Below are positions 14,610 to 22,207 of a stretch of 36,009 bases of DNA, piece by piece. Under the pieces are notes generated by a model that was given only the letters and a program-made list of their open reading frames with translations, was not told the DNA's origin and made no database searches. Made by a program: the position numbers and the translations under genes. How positions within the stretch are numbered: position 1 is the stretch's first letter; every line of letters begins with the position of its first letter. Origin of the DNA: Flavobacteriaceae bacterium (GTDB lineage Bacteria > Bacteroidota > Bacteroidia > Flavobacteriales > Flavobacteriaceae); contig PKDQ01000006.1 of the NCBI GenBank assembly GCA_002862645.1, positions 1 to 36,009 of the forward strand, read 5' to 3'.

Positions 14610-15566
14610 CTATGCGGGAGTTTCGATAGTGGCCAAATAGCGTTCAGCATCTAAAGCAGCCATACACCCTGTTCCAGCAGCAGTTACGGCCTGACGGTAT
14701 TCTTTGTCTTGAACGTCTCCAGAAGCAAACACGCCAGGCATATTGGTTTTGGTGGATTTTCCGTCTGTAAGTAAATAGCCTGCGTCATCCATGTCAAGCA
14801 GACCTTTAAAGATATCTGTATTGGGCTTGTGGCCTATGGCTATAAAAAGTCCTGTTATGCTAATCTCTTCTTTTTCACCTGTCTGGTTATTTACCATTCG
14901 AAGCCCTTCAACTACCATATCCCCTAACACTTCGTCAATTTCGGTATCATAGCGCAAATCAATATTTGGTGTGGAAGTAACACGGTGTTGCATGGCTTTA
15001 GAAGCTCTCATGTGATCTTTACGGACCAACATGGTTACCTTATTACAAATGTTAGCCAAGTATGTTGCTTCTTCTGCTGCGGTATCTCCCCCACCTACAA
15101 TAGCCACATCCTGCCCTTTATAAAAGAACCCATCGCAAACTGCACAGGCCGAAACACCTCCACCTCGCAAACGTTGTTCACTCGGCAAACCTAAATATTT
15201 GGCAGTAGCTCCAGTAGAGATTATAACGGTTTCAGCAAATACTTGTTTGTTGTCATCAATAGTAACGCGATGCAATCCACCGACTTCTCTAGAAAATTCT
15301 ACTGCAGTGGCCATGCCAATACGCACGTCAGTACCAAAGCGTTCCGCTTGCTGTTGAAGCTGCACCATCATGGTTGGGCCATCAACTCCATCTGGATATC
15401 CAGGGAAATTATCAACTTCTGTGGTGGTCGTAAGTTGTCCTCCAGGCTCCAAACCTGTATAAACAACCGGTTTTAAATCTGCTCGGGCAGCATAAATAGC
15501 GGCCGTATAACCAGCAGGTCCAGATCCAATAATAAGCGCTTTGATATGTTCAAGTGCATCACTCAT
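14610..15566 (-). CDS. trxB: Thioredoxin reductase
   Basis: This cytosolic NADPH-dependent flavoenzyme reduces thioredoxin, which in turn feeds APS reductase and peroxiredoxins. The 318-residue protein has the FAD loop IIGSGPAGYTAA at 12-23, PGGQLTTTTEVDNFPG at 41-56, the redox-active CAVC at 141-144 followed by DGFFY, the NADPH loop VGGGDTAAEEA at 157-167 and a C-terminal FAD motif ASGDVQDKEYRQAVTAAG. Length and all motifs are canonical. It is the first gene of a two-gene unit with DUF4442. A TAATTTTG promoter element lies 18 bases upstream of its ATG. Confidence 0.96.
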   Translation of the reverse strand: MSDALEHIKALIIGSGPAGYTAAIYAARADLKPVVYTGLEPGGQLTTTTEVDNFPGYPDGVDGPTMMVQLQQQAERFGTDVRIGMATAVEFSREVGGLHRVTIDDNKQVFAETVIISTGATAKYLGLPSEQRLRGGGVSACAVCDGFFYKGQDVAIVGGGDTAAEEATYLANICNKVTMLVRKDHMRASKAMQHRVTSTPNIDLRYDTEIDEVLGDMVVEGLRMVNNQTGEKEEISITGLFIAIGHKPNTDIFKGLLDMDDAGYLLTDGKSTKTNMPGVFASGDVQDKEYRQAVTAAGTGCMAALDAERYLATIETPA

Positions 15567-15583
15567 GGCTAATATTTTAAATT

Positions 15584-15591
15584 CAAAATTA
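15584..15591 (-). promoter_or_regulatory. -7 promoter element of trxB
   Basis: Read on the minus strand, TAATTTTG matches TAnnTTTG and lies 17 bases before the trxB ATG. A TTG at the normal -33 distance is not seen. Confidence 0.4.
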
Positions 15592-15671
15592 CTGGTTTAA
15601 GATGATAGGTTGGGTATATTACTATCAAAAGTTATTATCAATCTATTATCTAAAATGATAAGAAAATATGT

Positions 15672-15701
15672 TTGGCAACCTTACGATATATTCTATATTT
15701 G
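15672..15701 (+). promoter_or_regulatory. Promoter of the tRNA-Pro genes (TTG-N19-TATATTTG)
   Basis: TTG at 15672-15674, a 19-base spacer and TATATTTG at 15694-15701 are exact matches to both Bacteroidota promoter elements. Transcription would begin a few bases before the first tRNA at 15714. Confidence 0.7.
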
Positions 15702-15713
15702 CAATCCGTTTAA

Positions 15714-15788
15714 CGGGGTGTAGCGTAGCCCGGTCATCGCGCCTGCTTTGGGAGCAGGAGGTCGCAGGTTCGAATCCTGCCACCCCGA
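15714..15788 (+). tRNA. tRNA-Pro (anticodon TGG)
   Basis: The acceptor stem CGGGGTG/CACCCCG pairs fully, with the C1-G72 pair typical of proline tRNA. The anticodon stem CCTGC/GCAGG holds the loop TTTGGGA, anticodon TGG. The T arm is GCAGG-TTCGAAT-CCTGC. The discriminator is A, and CCA is not encoded. A good promoter lies just upstream. Confidence 0.96.
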
Positions 15789-15796
15789 CAAAAATA

Positions 15797-15834
15797 AATT
15801 GGGATTTATGTGTTAAAATCAATGCGTCCCAATT
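15797..15834 (+). repeat. Inverted repeat between the two tRNA-Pro genes
   Basis: AATTGGGA at 15797-15804 and TCCCAATT at 15827-15834 are perfect 8-base inverted copies around a 22-base loop, filling most of the tRNA spacer. There is no T-run after it, so it is not a standard terminator. It could guide processing of a joint tRNA precursor, or be chance. Confidence 0.5.
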
Positions 15835-15852
15835 ATGTTACCGATTATCATT

Positions 15853-15930
<78 letters not shown>

Positions 15931-16121
15931 TTTCTAAAATACCTTCTAATAAAATATCGTATTGGGCTTACAGCTCGTGATGTGTACTTTCCCCTTGGCA
16001 TATCGAGATTAGATTAACGCAACAACAGCCTACAAAAAGCGTAAGCATTAATTCTAAGTAGCTATCCGTCAATTGCGGCGTTATTTTCAATACTTTTAAC
16101 CTGTAAGCTTTACTACACCAA

Positions 16122-17354
16122 ATGATCAATAAAAATTACGATGTACTTATTGTAGGCGGAGGTGCTGCTGGTTTTTTTTCAGCAATCAATACTGCCCAAA
16201 AAAACCCAGAATTAATCATTGGTATTTTAGAGCGCGGAACCAACGTGTTGTCTAAAGTAAGGATATCTGGTGGTGGACGTTGTAACCTGACCCATGCCGA
16301 ATTTAATCCAAAGCCACTATCATCAAATTACCCAAGAGGACAGAAAGAATTATTAGGTCCTTTTCACGCCTTCATGACAGGTGATACTATGCAATGGTTT
16401 GAGGATCGAGGTGTTCGCTTAAAAATTGAAGCAGATGGGCGCGTATTTCCAGAATCTAATTCCGCTCAGACTATTATTGATTGCTTTACATCAGAAACTG
16501 ATAAATATAATATTGATGTATTGCTTAATCATTCTGTTCAAGACATAATTGCCTCTAATAAAAGATGGGAACTGGCAACTACCAAGGGAACTTTTATGGC
16601 CGAAAAAATACTCATTGCAACAGGAAGTAGCCCAAAAATATGGACACTACTAGAGGAATTGGGGCATCAGGTTGTAACTGGTGTACCCTCGTTGTTTACG
16701 TTTTCCATTTCAGATCCTCGTTTAAAATCAATCCCAGGAGTTGTGGCTAAACACGTCGAACTGGCCGTCAACGACAGCACATTAAATTCATCTGGCCCGT
16801 TGCTAATTACGCATTCTGGTATAAGCGCCCCTTCTGTTCTCAAATTATCAGCCTACGGAGCTATTGAACTAGCAAAACGAAACTATAATTTTGATTTGAC
16901 CATTAATTTTATTGCACAAGATTTCACAACTTGTTTGCGAGAATTAGAGGACCAAAAAAATGAAAGCCCAAAAAAATTAGTCCGTAAATCTGCATTGTTT
17001 GGCTTGCCAAAACGCTTGTGGGAACAGCTAGTCATTGGAGCTGATTTTCCAACCGACATCAAATGGGCAGAAACGAATCAAAAGCAACTTCAAAAACTTG
17101 CCGCACAGCTAACTTCTGCAGTATTTAAGGTAACGGGGAAAAGCACCTTTAAAGAAGAGTTTGTCACAGCTGGAGGTGTAGCACTCAAAGAAATTAACTT
17201 CAAAACCTTTGAGAGTAAGATTCATAAAAATTTATTTTTCGCAGGTGAAGTCCTCAATATTGATGCTGTCACAGGCGGCTTTAATTTTCAAAATGCTTGG
17301 ACAGGGGCATTTATTGCAGCACAAAAAATGGGCGTACATCCCAATGCGATTTAG
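16122..17354 (+). CDS. BaiN/HI0933-family FAD-binding oxidoreductase
   Basis: This is a 410-residue flavoprotein. The N-terminal Rossmann loop is IVGGGAAGFFSA at 10-21. The family signature VRISGGGRCNLTH comes soon after (about residues 46-58), then GRVFPESNSAQTI near 108-120, and the closing FAD motif FFAGEVLNIDAVTGGFNFQNAW. The insert domain lies about 190-345. Family members are annotated as BaiN, aminoacetone oxidase-like or 'HI0933-like'; the reaction in most bacteria is unknown. It stands alone between the tRNAs and the uridine kinase. The length is normal and the frame intact. Confidence 0.88.
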   Translation: MINKNYDVLIVGGGAAGFFSAINTAQKNPELIIGILERGTNVLSKVRISGGGRCNLTHAEFNPKPLSSNYPRGQKELLGPFHAFMTGDTMQWFEDRGVRLKIEADGRVFPESNSAQTIIDCFTSETDKYNIDVLLNHSVQDIIASNKRWELATTKGTFMAEKILIATGSSPKIWTLLEELGHQVVTGVPSLFTFSISDPRLKSIPGVVAKHVELAVNDSTLNSSGPLLITHSGISAPSVLKLSAYGAIELAKRNYNFDLTINFIAQDFTTCLRELEDQKNESPKKLVRKSALFGLPKRLWEQLVIGADFPTDIKWAETNQKQLQKLAAQLTSAVFKVTGKSTFKEEFVTAGGVALKEINFKTFESKIHKNLFFAGEVLNIDAVTGGFNFQNAWTGAFIAAQKMGVHPNAI

Positions 17355-17456
17355 AATATCATAGGGTTTTTATCGTTTATGTTTCTGTTAACATTTAACA
17401 ATTTAAAGAAGCAAACGATCAACAATGGAAGCTTATCTTTACAAAAATATCGATAA

Positions 17457-18059
17457 GTGATAATTGGAATTAGTGGCGGTACAGGTGCAGGCAAAACTAC
17501 CCTTGTCAATTATGCAGCAAACCTGCTGGGTAAAAACGATACACTTATTCTCTCTCAAGATCGGTACTATAAACACTTGCCAGCATTGTCATTTGAAGAA
17601 CGTTGTCTAATCAACTTCGATCATCCTGATGCACTTGATTTGGATTTACTCGCGGCCCATGTTATGCAACTTCAAAAGGGTAACTCAATAAAAAGCCCTG
17701 TATATTCGTTTGAACAACACTTACGTATGAATGACATTGAAGTTTTTCACCCAAAAAAATATATTTTAATTGAAGGGATTTTGGTGTTTGCTCATGTCCC
17801 ACTTCATGAATTATTTGACTATAAAGTGTATATTGATGCTGATATTGACAAACGTATTGAAAGACGTGTAAAGCGTGACGTAAGTACGAGAGGCAGAACA
17901 AAAGAGGAGGTGTTAGCTCGTTTTGAAAACACGCTGCACACCATGCACAATCAGTTTATAGCGCCCCATCTAAGCGCATCAGATATGGTTATAAAAAACA
18001 ACGATTTGAATTTTGCAAAAGATCAAATGCATCTGTGGATTGAAACGGTTATCAAATGA
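17457..18059 (+). CDS. udk: Uridine kinase
   Basis: This enzyme phosphorylates uridine and cytidine for pyrimidine salvage. The 200-residue protein has the P-loop GISGGTGAGKTT near 4-15, SQDRYYKH near 34-41, NFDHPDALD near 54-62, ILIEGILVF near 104-112 and RVKRDVSTRGR near 138-148. The start is a GTG: an in-frame TAA stands directly before it, so no earlier start is possible. The GTG overlaps the stop of an 11-codon frame (17425-17460) as GTGA, which could couple its translation. The stop overlaps the next gene's ATG. It is slightly shorter than E. coli Udk (213) but has every motif. Confidence 0.92.
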   Translation: MIIGISGGTGAGKTTLVNYAANLLGKNDTLILSQDRYYKHLPALSFEERCLINFDHPDALDLDLLAAHVMQLQKGNSIKSPVYSFEQHLRMNDIEVFHPKKYILIEGILVFAHVPLHELFDYKVYIDADIDKRIERRVKRDVSTRGRTKEEVLARFENTLHTMHNQFIAPHLSASDMVIKNNDLNFAKDQMHLWIETVIK

Positions 18060-18367
18060 AAAAGCTTTTTAAAAACCCATGGTTTAAGTTAGCTACAAAC
18101 CTGTATGCCTTAATTGGGGTATTCTTTGTTGTTTGGATGGTTTTTCTAGATTCCAATTCGCTGCTCATCTACTTTAGTCTTGAGCGTAAATTATCGGAAT
18201 TAGAAAGACAAAATAGCACCTTAGAAGAAAGTATCGCTGTAGACAGAAAAACACTCTTGCTATTGAGCGACTCCATAGAAATGGAACGATATGCAAGGGA
18301 ACGCTATTTGATGAAAAGAAAGAATGAGGATGTGTATCTCATTGAGTATGCAGATACCATTAATTAA
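18056..18367 (+). CDS. FtsB/DivIC-type septum formation initiator
   Basis: This 103-residue protein has a short basic cytoplasmic start, one membrane helix at about 17-38 (YALIGVFFVVWMVFL) and then a periplasmic coiled coil at about 47-80 (LERKLSELERQNSTLEESI). It ends in the family's MERYARERYLMKRKNEDVYLI segment. This is the FtsB/DivIC architecture: a bitopic division protein that bridges FtsQ/DivIB and FtsL. The ATG overlaps the udk stop as ATGA, an arrangement I believe is common in flavobacteria. Confidence 0.9.
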   Translation: MKKLFKNPWFKLATNLYALIGVFFVVWMVFLDSNSLLIYFSLERKLSELERQNSTLEESIAVDRKTLLLLSDSIEMERYARERYLMKRKNEDVYLIEYADTIN

Positions 18368-18393
18368 TTAATTGATTAAATAAATTAAATAAG

Positions 18394-19272
18394 ATGAAAC
18401 ACGCAAAACAAATGTTACGGGACGATGCATTAGCTGGAAAGGTTATCGTCGTAACTGGCGGCGGAAGTGGGCTGGGCAAGTCAATGACCCGTTATTTTCT
18501 AAAACTTGGTGCTAAAGTTGCCATAACTTCTCGTAATATCGAAAAACTGGAAACTACCACACAGGAATTAATGCAAGCTACTGGGGGGGATTGTTATGCC
18601 GTGGCTTGTGATGTTCGCAACATTGAAGAAGTTGAGTCCATGCACCGGCAAGTATTAGAAAAATATGGTCCCGTAGACGTATTGGTCAATAATGCAGCAG
18701 GCAACTTTATAGCCCCTACCGAGCGATTGTCTTCAAATGCCTTTGACACCATTCTAGATATTGTGCTAAAGGGAACAAAAAACTGTACGCTAACTTTTGG
18801 TAAGCATTGGATAAAAACCAAGCAACAAAATACCAACGTACTTAATATCGTAACCACCTATGCATTTACAGGATCGGGCTATGTAGTTCCTTCTGCTTGT
18901 GCCAAAGCAGGAGTTTTAGCCATGACACGTTCATTGGCTGTTGAATGGGCTAAATACGGTATGCGTTTTAATGCTGTTGCCCCCGGACCCTTCCCGACCA
19001 AAGGCGCATGGGATCGCTTATTGCCTGCGCCAATTAAGAAGAAATTTGATCCAAAAAAACGCATTCCAATTGGACGAGTCGGTGAACACCAAGAGTTGGC
19101 CAATCTAGTTGCCTACATGGTGTCTGATTTTGGTGCCTACCTCAACGGTGAAGTAATCACCTTAGACGGAGGCGAATGGCTCAAAGGTGCGGGGCAGTTT
19201 AACAATTTGGAACAGGTTAAAAAAACCATGTGGGACTTATTAGAGCTTGCCATTAGGAAGAAAAATAGTTAA
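18394..19272 (+). CDS. SDR oxidoreductase, 2,4-dienoyl-CoA reductase type
   Basis: This 292-residue short-chain dehydrogenase has the NADP loop TGGGSGLGKSM near 21-31 and NNAAGNF near 98-104. At the active site, where most SDRs have YxxxK, it reads PSACAKAGV, so Tyr is replaced by Ser. This, with TYAFTGSG just before and NAVAPGPFPTKGAW after, matches mitochondrial/peroxisomal 2,4-dienoyl-CoA reductases, whose catalytic Tyr lies elsewhere. It probably helps degrade unsaturated fatty acids. The missing Tyr is therefore a family trait, not a defect. It begins 26 bases after the FtsB-like gene, and a short spacer with an inverted repeat separates it from parA. Confidence 0.88.
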   Translation: MKHAKQMLRDDALAGKVIVVTGGGSGLGKSMTRYFLKLGAKVAITSRNIEKLETTTQELMQATGGDCYAVACDVRNIEEVESMHRQVLEKYGPVDVLVNNAAGNFIAPTERLSSNAFDTILDIVLKGTKNCTLTFGKHWIKTKQQNTNVLNIVTTYAFTGSGYVVPSACAKAGVLAMTRSLAVEWAKYGMRFNAVAPGPFPTKGAWDRLLPAPIKKKFDPKKRIPIGRVGEHQELANLVAYMVSDFGAYLNGEVITLDGGEWLKGAGQFNNLEQVKKTMWDLLELAIRKKNS

Positions 19273-19288
19273 CATAAATTTGGTACAA

Positions 19289-19307
19289 ACTACTGCATTT
19301 TAGTAGT
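19289..19307. promoter_or_regulatory. Inverted repeat in the parA upstream region
   Basis: ACTACT and AGTAGT are inverted around a 7-base centre, 24 bases before the parA ATG. A TTG at 19280-19282 and a near -7 box TATTTTTA at 19307-19314 flank or touch it, so it may be an operator over the parA promoter. The right half is part of a 13-base string also present before the cys operon. Confidence 0.35.
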
Positions 19308-19330
19308 ATTTTTACACTTCATTAGTTGAG

Positions 19331-20095
19331 ATGGGAAACATTATTGCCATAGCGAATCAGAAAGGAGGGGTTGGAAAAACAACTACTTCTGTGAATCTTG
19401 CGGCTTCACTTGGCGTACTTGAAAAAAAGGTACTCCTTGTTGATGCTGATCCACAAGCAAATGCTACTTCTGGACTAGGTATTGAAGTGGATGCTGTTGA
19501 AAAAGGATCTTATCAAGTATTAGAGCATACCGTCACTGCTAAAGAAGCTATTGTAGCTACAAACTCACCAAATCTGGACCTAATACCAGCACATATTGAC
19601 CTAGTTGCAATCGAAATTGAATTGGTTGATAAAACCAATCGGGAAATGATGCTTCGCAAGGCATTGGAACCAATTAAGGATTATTACGATTATATTTTTA
19701 TTGACTGTGCACCTTCGCTTGGGCTCATTACATTAAATGCACTTACGGCTGCTAATTCGGTTATCATTCCCATTCAATGCGAATACTTTGCTTTAGAGGG
19801 CCTAGGCAAATTGTTGAATACCATTAAAAGCATACAGAAAATCCACAATGCAGATCTTGGTATTGAGGGCATGCTGCTGACCATGTACGACTCAAGGCTA
19901 CGTTTATCGAACCAAGTGGTGGATGAAGTAAAAAAACATTTTGGAAATATGGTGTTTAGCACCATTATCCAAAGAAATGTAAAGCTCGGGGAAGCACCCA
20001 GCTTTGGAGAAACAATTATTGATTACGATGCCACCAGCAAAGGGGCTTCCAGCTATTTGAAGCTAGCGCAAGAACTAATCAACAAAAAAAAGTAA
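19331..20095 (+). CDS. parA: Chromosome-partition ATPase ParA (Soj)
   Basis: This 254-residue deviant-Walker ATPase has the Walker A KGGVGKTT at 11-18 with the signature Lys11, VDADPQANATSGLG near 37-50, and Walker B IFIDCAPSLGLI. The PIQCEYFALEGL segment and the C-terminal GEAPSFGETIIDYD are typical of chromosomal Soj/ParA. It binds DNA non-specifically and moves ParB-parS complexes. It starts the operon parA-parB-DUF5683-dapB-lepB-wbqC, with junctions of 0-11 bases. No parS-like 16-mer was seen in the window. Confidence 0.95.
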   Translation: MGNIIAIANQKGGVGKTTTSVNLAASLGVLEKKVLLVDADPQANATSGLGIEVDAVEKGSYQVLEHTVTAKEAIVATNSPNLDLIPAHIDLVAIEIELVDKTNREMMLRKALEPIKDYYDYIFIDCAPSLGLITLNALTAANSVIIPIQCEYFALEGLGKLLNTIKSIQKIHNADLGIEGMLLTMYDSRLRLSNQVVDEVKKHFGNMVFSTIIQRNVKLGEAPSFGETIIDYDATSKGASSYLKLAQELINKKK

Positions 20096-20096
20096 T

Positions 20097-20945
20097 ATGG
20101 CAAAAGCAAAAAAACGGCAAGCCATGGGACGTGGGCTATCAGCGCTACTCCCAACAGATGAAAATCTTGTTCAAGGCAGTATAGAAGGAAAGGTTATTGA
20201 ACTCCCTCTTTATCAAATCGAAACCAATCCTTTTCAACCCCGAACGCAATTCAACCCGGATACTTTAGCACAACTGGCTTCGTCTATCTCTGAGCTTGGC
20301 GTTATTCAACCCATAACGGTGCGAAAACTAAATGATATCCGCTATCAATTGGTTTCTGGGGAGCGACGCTTCAGGGCTTCTCAGTCCATTAATCTAAAAT
20401 CCATCCCCGCTTTTGTTCGCGTCGCAAACGATCAAGAGTCGTTAGAGATGGCATTGGTTGAAAACATCCAAAGAGATGATTTAGATCCTATTGAAATCGC
20501 ATTGAGCTATGAAAGGCTTATCAATGAAATTAAGCTTACACAAGAGCAAATGAGCAAACGTGTCGGAAAAAAGAGATCAACCGTTACCAATTACTTGCGT
20601 TTGTTGCATCTAGACCCCATCATCCAGTCAGGCATCAGGGATGGTTTTATAAGTATGGGGCACGGACGTGCATTACTCAGCGTAGCAGACAAGCAAGAAC
20701 AATTAAAGTTGTATAAAAAAATTGTCGCTAACGGAATGTCTGTAAGAGCAATAGAACAAGCGGTAAAACCAAAAAAAACCAAAACCCCCTCGACCCAAAA
20801 TTATACAGTAAAACACCTAGATGCATTTAAAACCTTTTTTGATGCTCCTGTACAAACTACTGTTGACAAGAACGGTGCAGGGAAAATCATTATTTCATTC
20901 GCTTCTGAAAAGGAATTTGAAAACATTCGTAAAAAAATAAACTAG
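20097..20945 (+). CDS. parB: Chromosome-partition CTPase ParB (Spo0J)
   Basis: This 282-residue DNA-binding partner of ParA has a basic N-terminal peptide with MGRGLSALLP, which stimulates ParA. The CTP-binding core at about 40-125 contains NPFQPR and the arginine patch SGERRFRASQ. A helix-turn-helix follows at about 145-190 (QMSKRVGKKRSTVTNYLRLL), then a C-terminal dimerisation segment. It should load at parS and slide as a CTP clamp. It begins one base after parA and its stop overlaps the next GTG start by one base. Confidence 0.95.
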   Translation: MAKAKKRQAMGRGLSALLPTDENLVQGSIEGKVIELPLYQIETNPFQPRTQFNPDTLAQLASSISELGVIQPITVRKLNDIRYQLVSGERRFRASQSINLKSIPAFVRVANDQESLEMALVENIQRDDLDPIEIALSYERLINEIKLTQEQMSKRVGKKRSTVTNYLRLLHLDPIIQSGIRDGFISMGHGRALLSVADKQEQLKLYKKIVANGMSVRAIEQAVKPKKTKTPSTQNYTVKHLDAFKTFFDAPVQTTVDKNGAGKIIISFASEKEFENIRKKIN

Positions 20946-21490
20946 TGAAGCGTTTAGCACTTTTCCTTCTTTTATCATGCTGTGGTTGTTTCGTATTTGG
21001 ACAACAAATTATAGCGGACGATATACGAAAATTAGAAAATGAAGACCCCCTAAGACCTGCAAAAGCAGCGTTTTACTCAGCAGTACTTCCTGGTCTGGGG
21101 CAAGCATACAACAAACGCTATTGGAAAATTCCCCTTGTTTATGGAGCTATTGGAGCTTCAATCTACACATACAATCAAAATCATAAAAACTATTTGCGCT
21201 ATCGAAACGCCTACAAAAGAAGAATTGCTGGATATAACGATGATGAATTTCAAAGCCTTATCGCAAGTACAGACCGCTTGGTAGACGGTCAAGACTTTTA
21301 TAAGCGTAACAGAGATCGTTCCATGATTTTTATCTTGGGCTTTTATTTTCTTAATATCTTGGACGCCAATATTGATGCCCACTTAAAACAATACAATGTA
21401 AACAGCGATTTAACGGTAAAACCCTATTTTGATGTTGCGCCTGTTGGTGCACAACCGGTAGCGGGAATGCGCGTCGCATTAACTTTTTAA
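20945..21490 (+). CDS. DUF5683 membrane/exported protein
   Basis: This 181-residue protein starts at a GTG sharing one base with the parB stop. It has a signal peptide (LALFLLLSCCGCFVFGQ), then the DUF5683 core PAKAAFYSAVLPGLGQAYNKRYWKIPLVYGAIGASIYTY near 37-75, a charged helix RYRNAYKRR, and a membrane-like stretch FILGFYFLNILDANIDAHL near 128-146. The family is found in Bacteroidota between parB and dapB and has no known function. The location suggests an envelope role expressed with cell-cycle genes. The C-terminus looks like a beta-strand-rich exported tail. Confidence 0.85.
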   Translation: MKRLALFLLLSCCGCFVFGQQIIADDIRKLENEDPLRPAKAAFYSAVLPGLGQAYNKRYWKIPLVYGAIGASIYTYNQNHKNYLRYRNAYKRRIAGYNDDEFQSLIASTDRLVDGQDFYKRNRDRSMIFILGFYFLNILDANIDAHLKQYNVNSDLTVKPYFDVAPVGAQPVAGMRVALTF

Positions 21491-21491
21491 T

Positions 21492-22196
21492 ATGAAAATA
21501 GCCCTTTTAGGATACGGAAGAATGGGTAAGGCCATTGAAAGCATCGCAAAGTCAAGAGGCCATGAAATCGTTGCCATCATAGACAAGGATAATCCTAAAG
21601 ACTCCTTAAATGGTGCTGAATTAGCCATAAACTTTAGTGTTCCATCCGCTGCAGTAGCTAATATTACACATGCCTTAAACGAAGGTATAGGAGTGGTTTG
21701 CGGCACAACAGGCTGGCTTGATAGCCGTGCGGATATCGAATCAATGTGTGCTTTAAAAAAAGGAGCCTTTTTGTATGCTTCAAACTTCAGTTTAGGAGTA
21801 AATATATTTTTTGCTATAAATGAAAAGCTCGCACAAATAATGGGGCAACACAAAGAATACAATGCGAGCCTAACAGAAATTCATCATACCCAAAAGCTAG
21901 ATGCACCTAGTGGCACAGCCATCACGCTTGCAGAAGGTGTTTTACCATACATTGATAAAAATACGTGGGCATTGGAAGAAGATGCAAAAGAAAAGGATCT
22001 ACCCATACGGGCAGAGCGCTTGCCAGACGTTCCAGGCACGCATACCGTAGATTATAACTCACCAACAGATAAAATCAGTTTTGAGCATGTCGCACACAAT
22101 CGCAATGGTTTTGCCTTGGGAGCCGTTGTTGCTGCCGAGTGGATTAATGGTAAAAGCGGTATTTTTACAATGAAAGATGTGTTAAACATAACCTAA
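21492..22196 (+). CDS. dapB: 4-hydroxy-tetrahydrodipicolinate reductase
   Basis: This NAD(P)H enzyme of lysine and meso-diaminopimelate synthesis is needed for peptidoglycan. The 234-residue protein has the N-terminal loop LLGYGRMGKAI, NFSVPSA near 52-58, GTTGW near 77-81 and ASNFSLGVN near 97-105. The catalytic signature EIHHTQKLDAPSGTA lies near 130-144, and HNRNGFALGAV near the end. It is shorter than the E. coli enzyme (273), but this length is usual in Bacteroidota. It begins one base after DUF5683, and lepB follows after 11 bases. Confidence 0.95.
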   Translation: MKIALLGYGRMGKAIESIAKSRGHEIVAIIDKDNPKDSLNGAELAINFSVPSAAVANITHALNEGIGVVCGTTGWLDSRADIESMCALKKGAFLYASNFSLGVNIFFAINEKLAQIMGQHKEYNASLTEIHHTQKLDAPSGTAITLAEGVLPYIDKNTWALEEDAKEKDLPIRAERLPDVPGTHTVDYNSPTDKISFEHVAHNRNGFALGAVVAAEWINGKSGIFTMKDVLNIT

Positions 22197-22207
22197 ACCT
22201 CCAAATT

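Noticed and set aside
18394-19272. Loss of the catalytic Tyr in the SDR as a sign of an inactive enzyme
   Set aside because: The same Ser-x3-Lys arrangement and surrounding text are typical of 2,4-dienoyl-CoA reductases, which use another Tyr.
19250-21000. parS site near parAB
   Set aside because: No sequence close to the TGTTTCACGTGAAACA consensus was seen here or elsewhere in the window.
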